From CAYRTD01 sp964426915 (GTDB lineage Bacteria; Bacteroidota; Bacteroidia; Bacteroidales; GCA-2748055), in NCBI GenBank assembly GCA_964426915.1, contig CAYRTD010000204.1, positions 1-5,337 on the forward strand: a stretch of 5,337 nucleotides of DNA, in the 5' to 3' direction. Positions 1-5,213 of this stretch are shown piece after piece; position 1 is the stretch's first letter; each line of letters opens with the position of its first letter. The notes beneath the pieces are model-generated. The model was not told the origin of the DNA. It was given only the letters and a program-made list of their open reading frames with translations, and did not search any database. The position numbers and the translations under genes were made by a program.

Positions 1-77
1 AGCGTGCGGAGGCACAAAATTTTAAACCGCAGTATACTAGCGTATATGAGGATTTTAAATTTTTGCAGCAACGCAGA
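1..77 (+). repeat. Palindromic intergenic repeat, copy A (5' part cut by window edge)
   Basis: This is a stem-in-stem element. An outer stem pairs 15-26 with 54-65 (11 of 12 pairs, one T-T mismatch). An inner hairpin pairs TATAC (33-37) with GTATA (42-46) around a 4-nt loop. The element ends in a tail GCAACGCAGA. Copy B at 208-277 has the same layout with different stem sequences but intact pairing, so structure is what has been kept. It resembles REP-type dispersed repeats. I do not assign it to a named family, and strand is arbitrary. The left end of the element probably lies outside the window. Confidence 0.6.
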
Positions 78-129
78 ACCGAGTGATAACGAGCTCACGA
101 ATACCCCTTAAATATATTACTGAATGAGT

Positions 130-204
130 ATATCGGACATTATGGACAGACTCTAAATAGAGTCTGTCAATAGAGTCGGGTGTCTGGATCATAATGTTCG
201 AGAT
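130..204. repeat. Inverted-repeat (cruciform-forming) element between repeat copies A and B
   Basis: A perfect 24-bp dyad lies at 145-168 (11-bp arms, 2-bp centre AA). It sits inside a longer imperfect inverted repeat: 130-153 reads ATATCGGACATTATG followed by GACAGACTC, and the reverse complement of 180-204 reads ATCTCGAACATTATGATCCAGACAC. The left arm recurs as a direct copy at 277-307. There is no open reading frame and no T-tract, so a terminator role is not supported. It may be a dispersed repeat or a DNA-binding site. Confidence 0.6.
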
Positions 205-207
205 CAA

Positions 208-277
208 GGCTTGCGAAGCCGGAAAAAGCGGAGTTTACTCGTGTAAATGAGCATTTTTCCGGCGAGCATAACGCAGA
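208..277 (+). repeat. Palindromic intergenic repeat, copy B
   Basis: This is the second copy of the element at 1-77. A small hairpin (GGCTT-GCG-AAGCC, 208-220) leads in and overlaps the base of the outer stem. The outer stem is 10 perfect pairs, 218-227 with 254-263. The inner hairpin is TTTAC (234-238) with GTAAA (243-247). The 5' linker between stems is 6 nt in both copies (GCGGAG here, CCGCAG in copy A), and the 3' linker begins TGAG in both. The tail ends AACGCAGA in both. Confidence 0.65.
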
Positions 278-307
278 TATCGGACATTATGGACAGACAC
301 TAAATAG
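277..307 (+). repeat. Direct copy of the 130-160 repeat arm
   Basis: These 31 bases match 130-160 except for one base (GACAGACAC here, GACAGACTC there), 147 bp apart. This copy lacks the following inverted arm, so it cannot form the 24-bp dyad. It directly abuts the tail of repeat copy B, so the duplication joins both repeat families. Confidence 0.65.
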
Positions 308-459
308 TTTTTATCTTTTGATTTATCTTATAAGAGATTTTTTTTATACCCTTAGGGTGTTAGGCTAAACAAAAAATTCAAATAAGCCTCACAAAACAAT
401 TTAAAATAGCCATATATAAATTTTATTAATGTTTCAACCTTTATCAATTTATCCCATCC
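308..459. other. AT-rich intergenic stretch without a recognisable gene
   Basis: The stretch is strongly A/T-rich with stops in all frames. The only structure seen is short: an 11-bp palindrome ACCCTTAGGGT at 348-358 and TCTTATAAGA near 326-335. No promoter, RNA gene or coding signal is supported. Confidence 0.5.
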
Positions 460-606
460 ATGTTTGTACCTATGTGTATGGAGACTGATATTACGGGCAA
501 GAATATAGCATTTCATGTTGGAATGCTCTGGCCTGCATCACTGGTGCTTGATTACCTGGAAGTAAGCCATGCTCTAAAGACAATTGTGGATACAATAGAA
601 GAGTAA
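460..606 (+). pseudogene. C-terminal remnant of an isocitrate/isopropylmalate/tartrate dehydrogenase-family enzyme
   Basis: Read in frame to the TAA at 604-606, this gives 48 residues. They align by eye with the C-terminal part of the beta-decarboxylating dehydrogenase family. Residues 2-18 contain FVPM, then ETDITGKNIAF, which corresponds to the family signature FEPVHGSAPDIAGKxIAN. GMLWPASLVLDYL then matches the following AMIWSxAMMLDxL helix, and the end resembles its last helix (HALKTIVDTIEE). The His-Gly-Ser of the signature is replaced and one residue is missing. The enzyme's nucleotide-binding and catalytic parts, some 300 residues, are absent: an in-frame stop lies at 427-429 and the DNA upstream is AT-rich repeat. 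No ribosome binding site precedes the ATG at 460. I read it as a decayed gene end, not an active gene. The exact family member cannot be told; the Trp slightly favours the tartrate/malate-type branch. Confidence 0.55.
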
Positions 607-731
607 GAAATAAACGATTCGAAGTGCAAAAACAACTGTGTATGACTTATCTATTAGACGGAAAATTAATAAATGGAAGTGTTTACAATAAGTTAAAAAA
701 CCAAAATCCCAAATGATTGTTAGCAGTAGAA
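607..731. other. Leader region ahead of the aldehyde dehydrogenase gene
   Basis: This is A/T-rich DNA between the dehydrogenase remnant and the aldehyde dehydrogenase. A 24-codon ATG frame at 642-716 exists but has no ribosome binding site or recognisable product. I find no convincing TTG-N21-TAnnTTTG promoter here, although the gene's promoter must lie in this region or further upstream. Confidence 0.35.
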
Positions 732-738
732 AGAGGAG
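732..738 (+). promoter_or_regulatory. Ribosome binding site deciding the start at 744
   Basis: AGAGGAG ends 5 nt before the ATG at 744. The reading frame is open further upstream (to a TTG at 717), but the spacing of this site makes the ATG at 744 the likely start. Confidence 0.75.
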
Positions 739-743
739 ATAGT

Positions 744-2108
744 ATGACAAAGATTTTAAAATCAATAAATCCTTATACAGGAAAGACTATAGCTAAATAT
801 CCCGAGCTGGATGCGGATTCAATATCCAGAATTGTTGAACAGTCTGTCGAAAGCTTTAAGATTTACAAAAAAAGCAGTTTCGAGGACCGTTCAATAAAGA
901 TGTTTAAGCTTGCTGAATGTTTAAAAAATGATAAAAAGAATTTGGCTGGAATAATTACAGATGAAATGGGCAAACCATTAAAGGAGTCCGTTGCAGAAAT
1001 AGAAAAATGTGCCTGGGTTTGCGAATATTATGCAGAAAAGGCTCAGGAGTTTTTATCAGATCGTCTTGTTAACACCGATGCGAATAAGAGTTTTGTCAGA
1101 TATGAACCATTGGGTACGATTTTAGCAATAATGCCCTGGAACTTCCCTTTCTGGCAGGTATTCCGATTTGCCGCTCCAACAGTTATGGCGGGAAATACCG
1201 CGTTGTTAAAACATGCTTCGAATGTTCAGGGTTGTGCCTTAAGAATTGAGGAGCTTTTTCTTAAAGGGGGATTTGAAAAAGGTATCTTTCAGAATCTTTC
1301 TGTCAGTTCCTCCGAAGTAGAAGGAATTTTGAAGAGACCGGAAATCAAAGCTGTTACTTTAACAGGAAGCGAAGCTGCTGGTATGGCCGTTGCCGGAATT
1401 GCCGGTGAGCAAATAAAGAAATCGGTTCTTGAACTGGGGGGAAATAATGCATTTGTTGTCCTCAGGGATGCCGATCCGGAAAATGCAACTAAGGTGGCTT
1501 TAACGGCCAGATTACAGAATGGCGGACAAAGTTGCATAGCAGCCAAGAGATTTATTATTGAAAGTGATGTTTATGTCAATTTTATGGACTTCCTGAAAAA
1601 AGAAATATCCCGGTATAAAGTCGGTAACCCCAGAGATGGAGATGTTGATATCGGGCCTTTATCTTCAGTATCACAGGCTGAAGAAGTTGAAAAACAAGTC
1701 AATAAGTCGATTGAGCTGGGTGCGCGGCTGGTAACCGGAGGGAATAGAGATAATGCATTTTTTGAACCTACCATATTAACAGATGTTCGGCCTGGGATGC
1801 CTGTTTTTGATGAAGAAGTTTTCGGACCCGTTTTCGCAGTATCTTTACCTGTGAATTCAGCCGGTGAAGCACTTGAGATGTCAAATAAATCTGGTTTCGG
1901 ACTTGGCATAAATGTATTTACCGCTTCAAAAAAAGCTTCTCAACTTTTCATTGAAAATGCCAACGAGGGGGCAGTGTTCATCAATTCCATGGTTAAATCA
2001 GATCCCCGGCTTCCTTTTGGAGGTGTTAAACGATCCGGTTATGGGAGAGAACTATCCTCTGAAGGGATCAGAGAGTTTGTAAATATTAAAACGGTTTATA
2101 TTGAATAA
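744..2108 (+). CDS. NAD(P)-dependent aldehyde dehydrogenase, Sad/YneI succinate-semialdehyde dehydrogenase type
   Basis: This 454-residue cytosolic enzyme is full length for the compact YneI/Sad branch of the aldehyde dehydrogenase superfamily. It would oxidise an aldehyde, most likely succinate semialdehyde, to the acid using NAD(P)+. Visible motifs: oxyanion Asn133 in MPWNFPFWQ, cofactor-binding Lys155 in LLKHA, TGS at 207-209, general base Glu230 in LELGG, catalytic Cys264 in NGGQSC, Glu358/Phe360 in EEVFGP, and PFGGVKRSGYGREL near the C-terminus. Each essential residue is present. The start at 744 is set by AGAGGAG 5 nt upstream. The gene stands alone, preceded by a dehydrogenase remnant and followed by a 170-bp gap. 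No GABA transaminase or other GABA/4-hydroxybutyrate gene is nearby, so the substrate is a family-level inference. Coenzyme preference cannot be read with confidence. Confidence 0.93.
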   Translation: MTKILKSINPYTGKTIAKYPELDADSISRIVEQSVESFKIYKKSSFEDRSIKMFKLAECLKNDKKNLAGIITDEMGKPLKESVAEIEKCAWVCEYYAEKAQEFLSDRLVNTDANKSFVRYEPLGTILAIMPWNFPFWQVFRFAAPTVMAGNTALLKHASNVQGCALRIEELFLKGGFEKGIFQNLSVSSSEVEGILKRPEIKAVTLTGSEAAGMAVAGIAGEQIKKSVLELGGNNAFVVLRDADPENATKVALTARLQNGGQSCIAAKRFIIESDVYVNFMDFLKKEISRYKVGNPRDGDVDIGPLSSVSQAEEVEKQVNKSIELGARLVTGGNRDNAFFEPTILTDVRPGMPVFDEEVFGPVFAVSLPVNSAGEALEMSNKSGFGLGINVFTASKKASQLFIENANEGAVFINSMVKSDPRLPFGGVKRSGYGRELSSEGIREFVNIKTVYIE

Positions 2109-2214
2109 CCAGAATGCATCCGGGACCCTTAGCGGAGTAGTCGTTATGATGAAGTCATCAGGATGTGGGTTGCCGTGTTATTGACATTATTATAAAAACA
2201 ATCAAAACTTAACC

Positions 2215-2247
2215 TTTGCTTAATCTGAAGTCTTGAGGATAACTTTA
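2215..2247 (+). promoter_or_regulatory. Candidate Bacteroidota-type promoter for the MDP-1 gene
   Basis: TTTG (2215-2218) is followed after 21 bp by TAACTTTA (2240-2247), close to the Bacteroides pattern TTTG ... TAnnTTTG. It would start transcription about 25 nt ahead of the ATG at 2279. The last consensus G is missing. The rest of the 2109-2278 gap holds only a short dyad at 2147-2160 (TGATGA-AG-TCATCA) and no clear terminator for the aldehyde dehydrogenase gene. Confidence 0.35.
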
Positions 2248-2278
2248 TTTTCGCCACGAATCTGAAAACAGGCTTACG

Positions 2279-2770
2279 ATGACGAAAGAATTTTTATATG
2301 TATTTGATCTGGATTTTACCCTTTGGGATTGCGGCGGTACCTGGTGTGATCATTCTTTGCCCCCATACGAAAAAAAAGATATTCAGATATTTGACAGCAA
2401 TAATGAAGAGATGAAATTATATCCTGATGTAATTCATATACTTGAAGAACTATTTCACTCAGGAGCTAAACTGGCAGTGGCTTCAAAATCCGGACAACAT
2501 CTTTGGGCTGAAGATTTAATGCAATTGTCCGGAATACATCCTTATTTTCATTATAAGGAAATATATCCCGGATCAAAAATTGAGCATTTCAGAGCACTTA
2601 AGGAAAAATCGGGTTTCCCTTATGAAAGGATGATCTTTTTTGATGATGAGCCCCGGAACATTCATGAGGTAAGTACTCTGGGAGTTAATTGTGTTTTGAT
2701 AAATGAAGGTATGAATTACGAGATGTATAAAACTTCGGTTATCAGTCTTTTGAGAAAAGAAATGGTATAG
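2279..2770 (+). CDS. Magnesium-dependent phosphatase-1 (MDP-1) family HAD phosphatase
   Basis: This 163-residue protein is of the usual MDP-1 length, with the whole compact HAD domain and no cap domain. Family members are Mg2+-dependent phosphatases that act on phosphotyrosine and sugar-phosphate-type substrates in vitro; MDP-1 has been linked to repair of glycated sugars. Motif I is FDLDFTLW, with nucleophile Asp10 and acid/base Asp12. Motif II is VASKS (Ser69). Motif III Lys100 lies in IYPGSKIEHF. Motif IV is FFDDEPRNI (Asp122, Asp123 for Mg2+). All are intact, so it should be active. The ATG at 2279 has no good Shine-Dalgarno but has a plausible promoter just upstream; an earlier start is not apparent. 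It converges with a divergent paralogue at 2843-3418, sharing features such as the EKK after motif I. The physiological substrate is unknown. Confidence 0.9.
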   Translation: MTKEFLYVFDLDFTLWDCGGTWCDHSLPPYEKKDIQIFDSNNEEMKLYPDVIHILEELFHSGAKLAVASKSGQHLWAEDLMQLSGIHPYFHYKEIYPGSKIEHFRALKEKSGFPYERMIFFDDEPRNIHEVSTLGVNCVLINEGMNYEMYKTSVISLLRKEMV

Positions 2771-2792
2771 GAATTTAGATAGCCCGATTCTT

Positions 2793-2829
2793 GACCCCAA
2801 GTACATCCATTTTCTCATTTTCTTGGGTC
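2793..2829. terminator. Possible weak bidirectional terminator between the convergent MDP-1 genes
   Basis: CCCAAG (2796-2801) pairs with CTTGGG (2822-2827), extended by A-T and G-C across a one-base bulge, with a 20-nt loop. It is the only hairpin in the 72-bp gap between two converging stop codons, where a shared terminator would be expected. Neither strand has a proper T-tract after the stem, so the call is weak. Confidence 0.25.
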
Positions 2830-2842
2830 CAATATCACCCCC

Positions 2843-3418
2843 TCAGACTCTTCTCCGGGAAATGAATCCTGCGTCTTCAGCTTTTCTAATGCTACCCCAG
2901 GTAATCCCCAGTTCATCAATATCCATCCACATGCTGACATTTTTCATTGCAAGGATGAAAGTATCATGAGTCAATCCCTCATCGGGAATGAGAAATGCGT
3001 TTATTCCCAGGGGCCTGATATTTAGTATGTTATTCCTGGAAGAGTCAAAATATATGATATTTTCGGGATTGCACCCAGCCTGTAAAATCAACATCTCCAT
3101 CTGTTCTTTTTTACTCTTACTATTGAATATATTAAAATCAGGATAGTTGTCAATTCCGGTTATTTTGGTCAATTTATGGGTGCATTCAGGATTTTGGGTT
3201 GTTGATGTAAAGGCAATGCTGTAATCACCTGATTTTATTTGTTCCAGCACTCTTTTTATTTCGGGATAAGGATATAGTTTTCTACCTGTTCTATCCCTGA
3301 TTAACCCGCTTATTACCGATTTTTTTTCAAAGGGTTGTTCAAGCTTGTCGTGATTCCCTCCACTGCAATTCCATAAGGTATTGTCCAGTTCAAACGTAAA
3401 TATTATCTTTTTCATCAT
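2843..3418 (-). CDS. Divergent MDP-1-like HAD protein with substituted catalytic residues (probable pseudophosphatase)
   Basis: This 191-residue protein aligns over its first 160 residues with MDP-1, including the plus-strand neighbour: FELDNTLWNCSGG against FDLDFTLWDCGG, and QPFEKKS against PPYEKKD. The nucleophilic Asp of motif I is Glu10 (codon GAA, + strand 3389-3391), while Asp12 and Thr14 remain. Motif II keeps Thr71-Ser72 and motif III has Lys101/Lys103 in NSKSKKEQM. Motif IV is YFDSSRNNI, with one Asp (Asp125) instead of the DD pair. HAD chemistry goes through a phospho-Asp, so normal phosphatase activity is unlikely. The frame is intact and the fold residues are kept, which argues for a maintained protein, possibly regulatory or ligand-binding. 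A C-terminal extension of about 30 residues ends in SRRRV and is absent from the neighbour. ATG codons stand at 3418 and 3415; neither has a Shine-Dalgarno, so the first is kept. Confidence 0.8.
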   Translation of the reverse strand: MMKKIIFTFELDNTLWNCSGGNHDKLEQPFEKKSVISGLIRDRTGRKLYPYPEIKRVLEQIKSGDYSIAFTSTTQNPECTHKLTKITGIDNYPDFNIFNSKSKKEQMEMLILQAGCNPENIIYFDSSRNNILNIRPLGINAFLIPDEGLTHDTFILAMKNVSMWMDIDELGITWGSIRKAEDAGFISRRRV

Positions 3419-3519
3419 CTATATCAATGTTTCTACTTTCTCAAAGACTATTGATTATACTTCTTTAAGAAGATAATGTTACGATGATGAAGGTAGAGTT
3501 GATATAAATATGATGATAT

Positions 3520-3756
3520 TTAGTCATTTATTTCATTGAACTTATTAATTATGGGTTTAGCCTTATCAAAGTCCGATTCATTAATATACAGATCAGCATT
3601 GGAAGGCATGCCCCCCGAAAAGCCTGCCATAACACCTGATTTGAAATCATTCCTGACCATTCCTGAGATGCCGTTCTTTTCCAGTTCTTCTTTAAGCAGA
3701 TTTGCAGTTATTTCAGTTCCGGTATATACTCTGAGTAATTCATTTTTTTCGTCCAT
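3520..3756 (-). CDS. DUF2007-type small protein
   Basis: This 78-residue soluble protein has no signal peptide or membrane segment. It matches by eye the DUF2007 family ('putative prokaryotic signal transducing protein'): VYTGTEITANLLKEELEKNG forms the opening strand and helix, followed by DFKSGVMAGFSGG with its Gly-rich turn, then DLYINESDFDKAKPII as the closing strand and helix. It is about full length for the family. The molecular role of the family is not established and the name is only a prediction. The start at 3756 is supported by AAGGA 5 nt upstream, the only good Shine-Dalgarno among the minus-strand genes. It lies 101 bp ahead of the MDP-1-like gene and 173 bp after the guanylate-kinase-like gene, all on the same strand. 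The 173-bp gap shows no clear terminator, so cotranscription is possible. Confidence 0.82.
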   Translation of the reverse strand: MDEKNELLRVYTGTEITANLLKEELEKNGISGMVRNDFKSGVMAGFSGGMPSNADLYINESDFDKAKPIINKFNEIND

Positions 3757-3761
3757 ATGAT

Positions 3762-3766
3762 TCCTT
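3762..3766 (-). promoter_or_regulatory. Ribosome binding site of the DUF2007-type gene
   Basis: AAGGA on the minus strand ends 5 nt before the ATG whose first base is 3756. It confirms that start and the reality of this short gene. Confidence 0.6.
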
Positions 3767-3929
3767 TTTTAAAGTTATGTTTATCTGAGAGAAGTTCCCG
3801 CGGTTTAATTTATGCTTAATTCTATTTTGATAACCTGGAAAAAAAATACCCCGTATTTCACCCTATATTCCTTGAGCTCTGCTGAAGTGTCCAGGTAGAG
3901 TTAAAACAAAATTGGGACAAGAATGATCA

Positions 3930-4688
3930 TTATTCCGAAGAAATTAAATCTTTTCCCCAGTTTTCAACATTATGAGGACTTTCACCTTTCAATAATGCCA
4001 CAAAACTTAAATATGCTTTCCGGGCATCACCCAGGGGGTAATAAAAGGCATCCCAGTTTTCGCTGTCTTCCCCGTCATGATTTGGAATAATATGCTGGAA
4101 GTAGTGCGTATCCTGTAATTCCCGGTAGGTACTGGCGGCCCGCTTTTCAATGTTCTCAAGATCTTTCAATGAAAGTTCACCCTTTTGTTTTCTGGTTCTT
4201 CGCAGTAATTTCCTCCTCATTATATCAGTGATAAGATCCGAAAGCGAAACCTGAGGTTTAACCGCTTTCAGAAAAATTATCTCTTCCCGGGAAAGCGGCG
4301 ACATAAATATGCTCAGCTTATTTATACTTTGCAAGGAAGAATGACTTTGCAGGACTCGTCCTACGATAGGATTTCCCTCAAAAAAAACATCTCCTTTATT
4401 CATTGACTCATGCAGTTCCTTAATGTCAAGTGCCTGTAGATCTCCACGCACATCCATCACAACAAAACTGTCCTTTTCTTTCAACTTTTCTATCTCTTTT
4501 CTTGTCCGGAAATGATAGTCCACACCATCCATTTCACCGGGCCGGCCTGCACGACTGTTGTACAGAACCACCGGCTGCAGGTTTTTATACAGATCGGGAT
4601 GAAATCGTGCAACGGCTTTTGCCAGGGGGCTTTTTCCTACGCATGACGGACCTGAGAAAATGATTAAGCGGTTATTGTTATTGTTCAT
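3930..4688 (-). CDS. Guanylate-kinase-like P-loop nucleotide/phosphate kinase, atypical
   Basis: This 252-residue protein is longer than typical guanylate kinase (about 190-210). Residues 9-20 are a beta strand and Walker A (GPSCVGKS, 13-20), followed by an unusual Pro21. Residues 45-60 (SRAGRPGEMDGVDYHF) reproduce the GMP-binding segment of guanylate kinase, with the two Arg (46, 49), Glu52 and Tyr58. The next pocket element, FIEWAxFxGNxYG in guanylate kinase, reads FVVMDVRGDLQALD here, so the usual Glu and Tyr contacts are not evident. The core strand ILDIDxQG becomes VFFEGNP. A basic helix (RRKLLRRTRKQKG, 158-170) stands near the lid position, and IEKRAASTYREL matches the helix after the lid. 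ATP-dependent phosphoryl transfer is likely; GMP as substrate is uncertain. The protein starts MNNNNNR from alternating AAC/AAT codons. No Shine-Dalgarno is seen, but a promoter-like pattern lies 45 bp upstream. Confidence 0.75.
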   Translation of the reverse strand: MNNNNNRLIIFSGPSCVGKSPLAKAVARFHPDLYKNLQPVVLYNSRAGRPGEMDGVDYHFRTRKEIEKLKEKDSFVVMDVRGDLQALDIKELHESMNKGDVFFEGNPIVGRVLQSHSSLQSINKLSIFMSPLSREEIIFLKAVKPQVSLSDLITDIMRRKLLRRTRKQKGELSLKDLENIEKRAASTYRELQDTHYFQHIIPNHDGEDSENWDAFYYPLGDARKAYLSFVALLKGESPHNVENWGKDLISSE

Positions 4689-4701
4689 AATTCATGATTT
4701 T

Positions 4702-4765
4702 ATTGGATTTCAATTGGTTGCTTGGGTAGACATAAAAATACGATGAAAACATTGAGAAATCCAAT
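4702..4765. repeat. 10-bp inverted repeat straddling the promoter of the guanylate-kinase-like gene
   Basis: ATTGGATTTC at 4702-4711 is exactly reverse-complemented by GAAATCCAAT at 4756-4765. The arms are 44 bp apart, one over the candidate -33 element and one in the expected 5' leader. The layout suggests a possible paired operator, since both arms would not be in one transcript. Chance occurrence in AT-rich DNA is not excluded. Confidence 0.35.
4733..4764 (-). promoter_or_regulatory. Candidate Bacteroidota-type promoter for the guanylate-kinase-like gene
   Basis: On the minus strand TTG (4764-4762) is followed after 21 bp by TATTTTTA (4740-4733), matching TAnnTTT of the Bacteroides -7 element. 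The spacing is identical to the candidate promoter at 2215-2247. Transcription would begin about 40 nt ahead of the start codon. Confidence 0.35.
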
Positions 4766-4944
4766 TACATGCACCCTTATTCTCACGGGTGTCCATTAAG
4801 GCTCAGTTGTTTTATCCATCTTAACCCGGTCAGATTAAGAACTTCCTTTTTTTGTAAGGATTTATTAACGGATTTAACAACGTTGTATACTATGTTGATT
4901 ATTATCCCTGCCAACTGATAAATACCAACCTGCCAACAGAGCCA
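4766..4944. other. Intergenic stretch without a supported gene
   Basis: Seen here are a small hairpin CACCC...GGGTG near 4774-4793 and a 9-bp direct repeat CCTGCCAAC at 4907-4915 and 4929-4937. An open minus-strand frame (4783-4998) crosses this stretch, but its start lies inside the repeat and terminator stem at 4990 and its product resembles nothing known to me, so it is not called. Confidence 0.4.
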
Positions 4945-5067
4945 TGGGGATTGTTTCATGATCCCTGTGGAGGTGAACCTACAAGTCTTAAAGCCCAAAA
5001 TTTTTCGCTATCGCTACGAATTTTCAGGGCTTTTTTTAATTCCATTGTTTACGAAAATGGATTTTCG
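4945..5067 (+). repeat. tRNA-flank/terminator cassette, copy 1
   Basis: The copy runs in order: a GGGAT...ATCCC hairpin near 4947-4965, GGAGGTGAACCT, AAGTCTTAAAGCCC (4983-4996), a terminator hairpin with T7, AATTCCA, and the dyad GAAAAT-GG-ATTTTC (5053-5066). Copy 2 repeats this order 145 bp downstream. The 14 bases AAGTCTTAAAGCCC are also the exact 3' flank of the tRNA-Ser gene on the other strand. Confidence 0.7.
4990..5037 (+). terminator. Rho-independent terminator in cassette copy 1 (orphan)
   Basis: AAAGCCC (4990-4996) pairs with GGGCTTT, with a further AAAA/TTTT section inside, and a run of seven T follows. No plus-strand gene precedes it within 2 kb, so it has no evident transcript to end in that direction. 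Confidence 0.65.
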
Positions 5068-5089
5068 ACGGTATTTCCGAATGTGATTC

Positions 5090-5213
5090 TGGGGATTATT
5101 TCATGATCCCTGAGGGGGCGAACCTAAAAGTCTTAAAGCCCAAAATTCTCCGCTATCGCTACGAATTTTACGGGCTTTTTTTAATTCCAAATGGTTACGA
5201 AAATAAATTTTCC
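5090..5213 (+). repeat. tRNA-flank/terminator cassette, copy 2
   Basis: This is a direct copy of 4945-5067 with scattered substitutions and a one-base indel after AATTCC. It keeps the GGGAT...ATCCC hairpin, GGCGAACCT, AAGTCTTAAAGCCC at 5128-5141, CGCTATCGCTACG in the terminator loop, and the dyad GAAAAT-AA-ATTTTC (5199-5212). Its tail is the mirror image of the sequence following the tRNA-Ser gene. Confidence 0.7.
5135..5182 (+). terminator. Rho-independent terminator in cassette copy 2 (orphan)
   Basis: AAAGCCC (5135-5141) pairs with GGGCTTT around an AAAATT/AATTTT inner stem, and seven T (5176-5182) follow. As with copy 1, no plus-strand gene lies upstream. Confidence 0.65.

Noticed and set aside
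1..310. Possible CRISPR array because of repeated sequence
   Set aside because: The repeats are few, of unequal spacing and mixed orientation, with no regular spacers and no cas genes.
348..358. ACCCTTAGGGT palindrome
   Set aside because: It is only 11 bp with no loop or T-tract in a useful place; it is not a credible terminator or operator by itself.
642..716. 24-codon plus-strand ATG frame just upstream of the aldehyde dehydrogenase
   Set aside because: There is no Shine-Dalgarno, no recognisable sequence, and a frame this short is expected by chance.
574..765. Minus-strand open frame of 63 codons, Leu/Phe/Tyr-rich
   Set aside because: It is antisense to the dehydrogenase remnant's end and the aldehyde dehydrogenase start. 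Its hydrophobic composition reflects AT-rich DNA and no ribosome binding site was seen.
1289..1909. Two minus-strand open frames inside the aldehyde dehydrogenase gene
   Set aside because: They are shadows of the well-supported coding strand, with low-complexity Ser/Pro/Thr-rich products.
2132..2160. GCGGAGTAGTCGTTATGA..., starting like the linker of the 208-277 repeat
   Set aside because: Only the first seven bases match and the characteristic inner hairpin and tail are absent.
2573..2818. Minus-strand open frame over the end of the MDP-1 gene
   Set aside because: It is antisense to a confident gene and resembles no known protein.
3536..3760. Plus-strand open frame across the DUF2007-type gene
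   Set aside because: The minus strand has both a recognisable family and a ribosome binding site; this is its shadow.
4430..4663. Plus-strand open frame inside the guanylate-kinase-like gene
   Set aside because: It is opposite the conserved Walker A and GMP-loop coding sequence; a shadow.
4907..4937. 9-bp direct repeat CCTGCCAAC spaced 22 bp
   Set aside because: Two short copies with no third copy or flanking structure; could be chance or an unknown binding site.
4783..4998. 71-codon minus-strand frame in the tRNA-side intergenic region
   Set aside because: Its start lies inside the cassette repeat and terminator stem, it has no ribosome binding site, and no family is recognised. A relic of a gene cannot be fully excluded.
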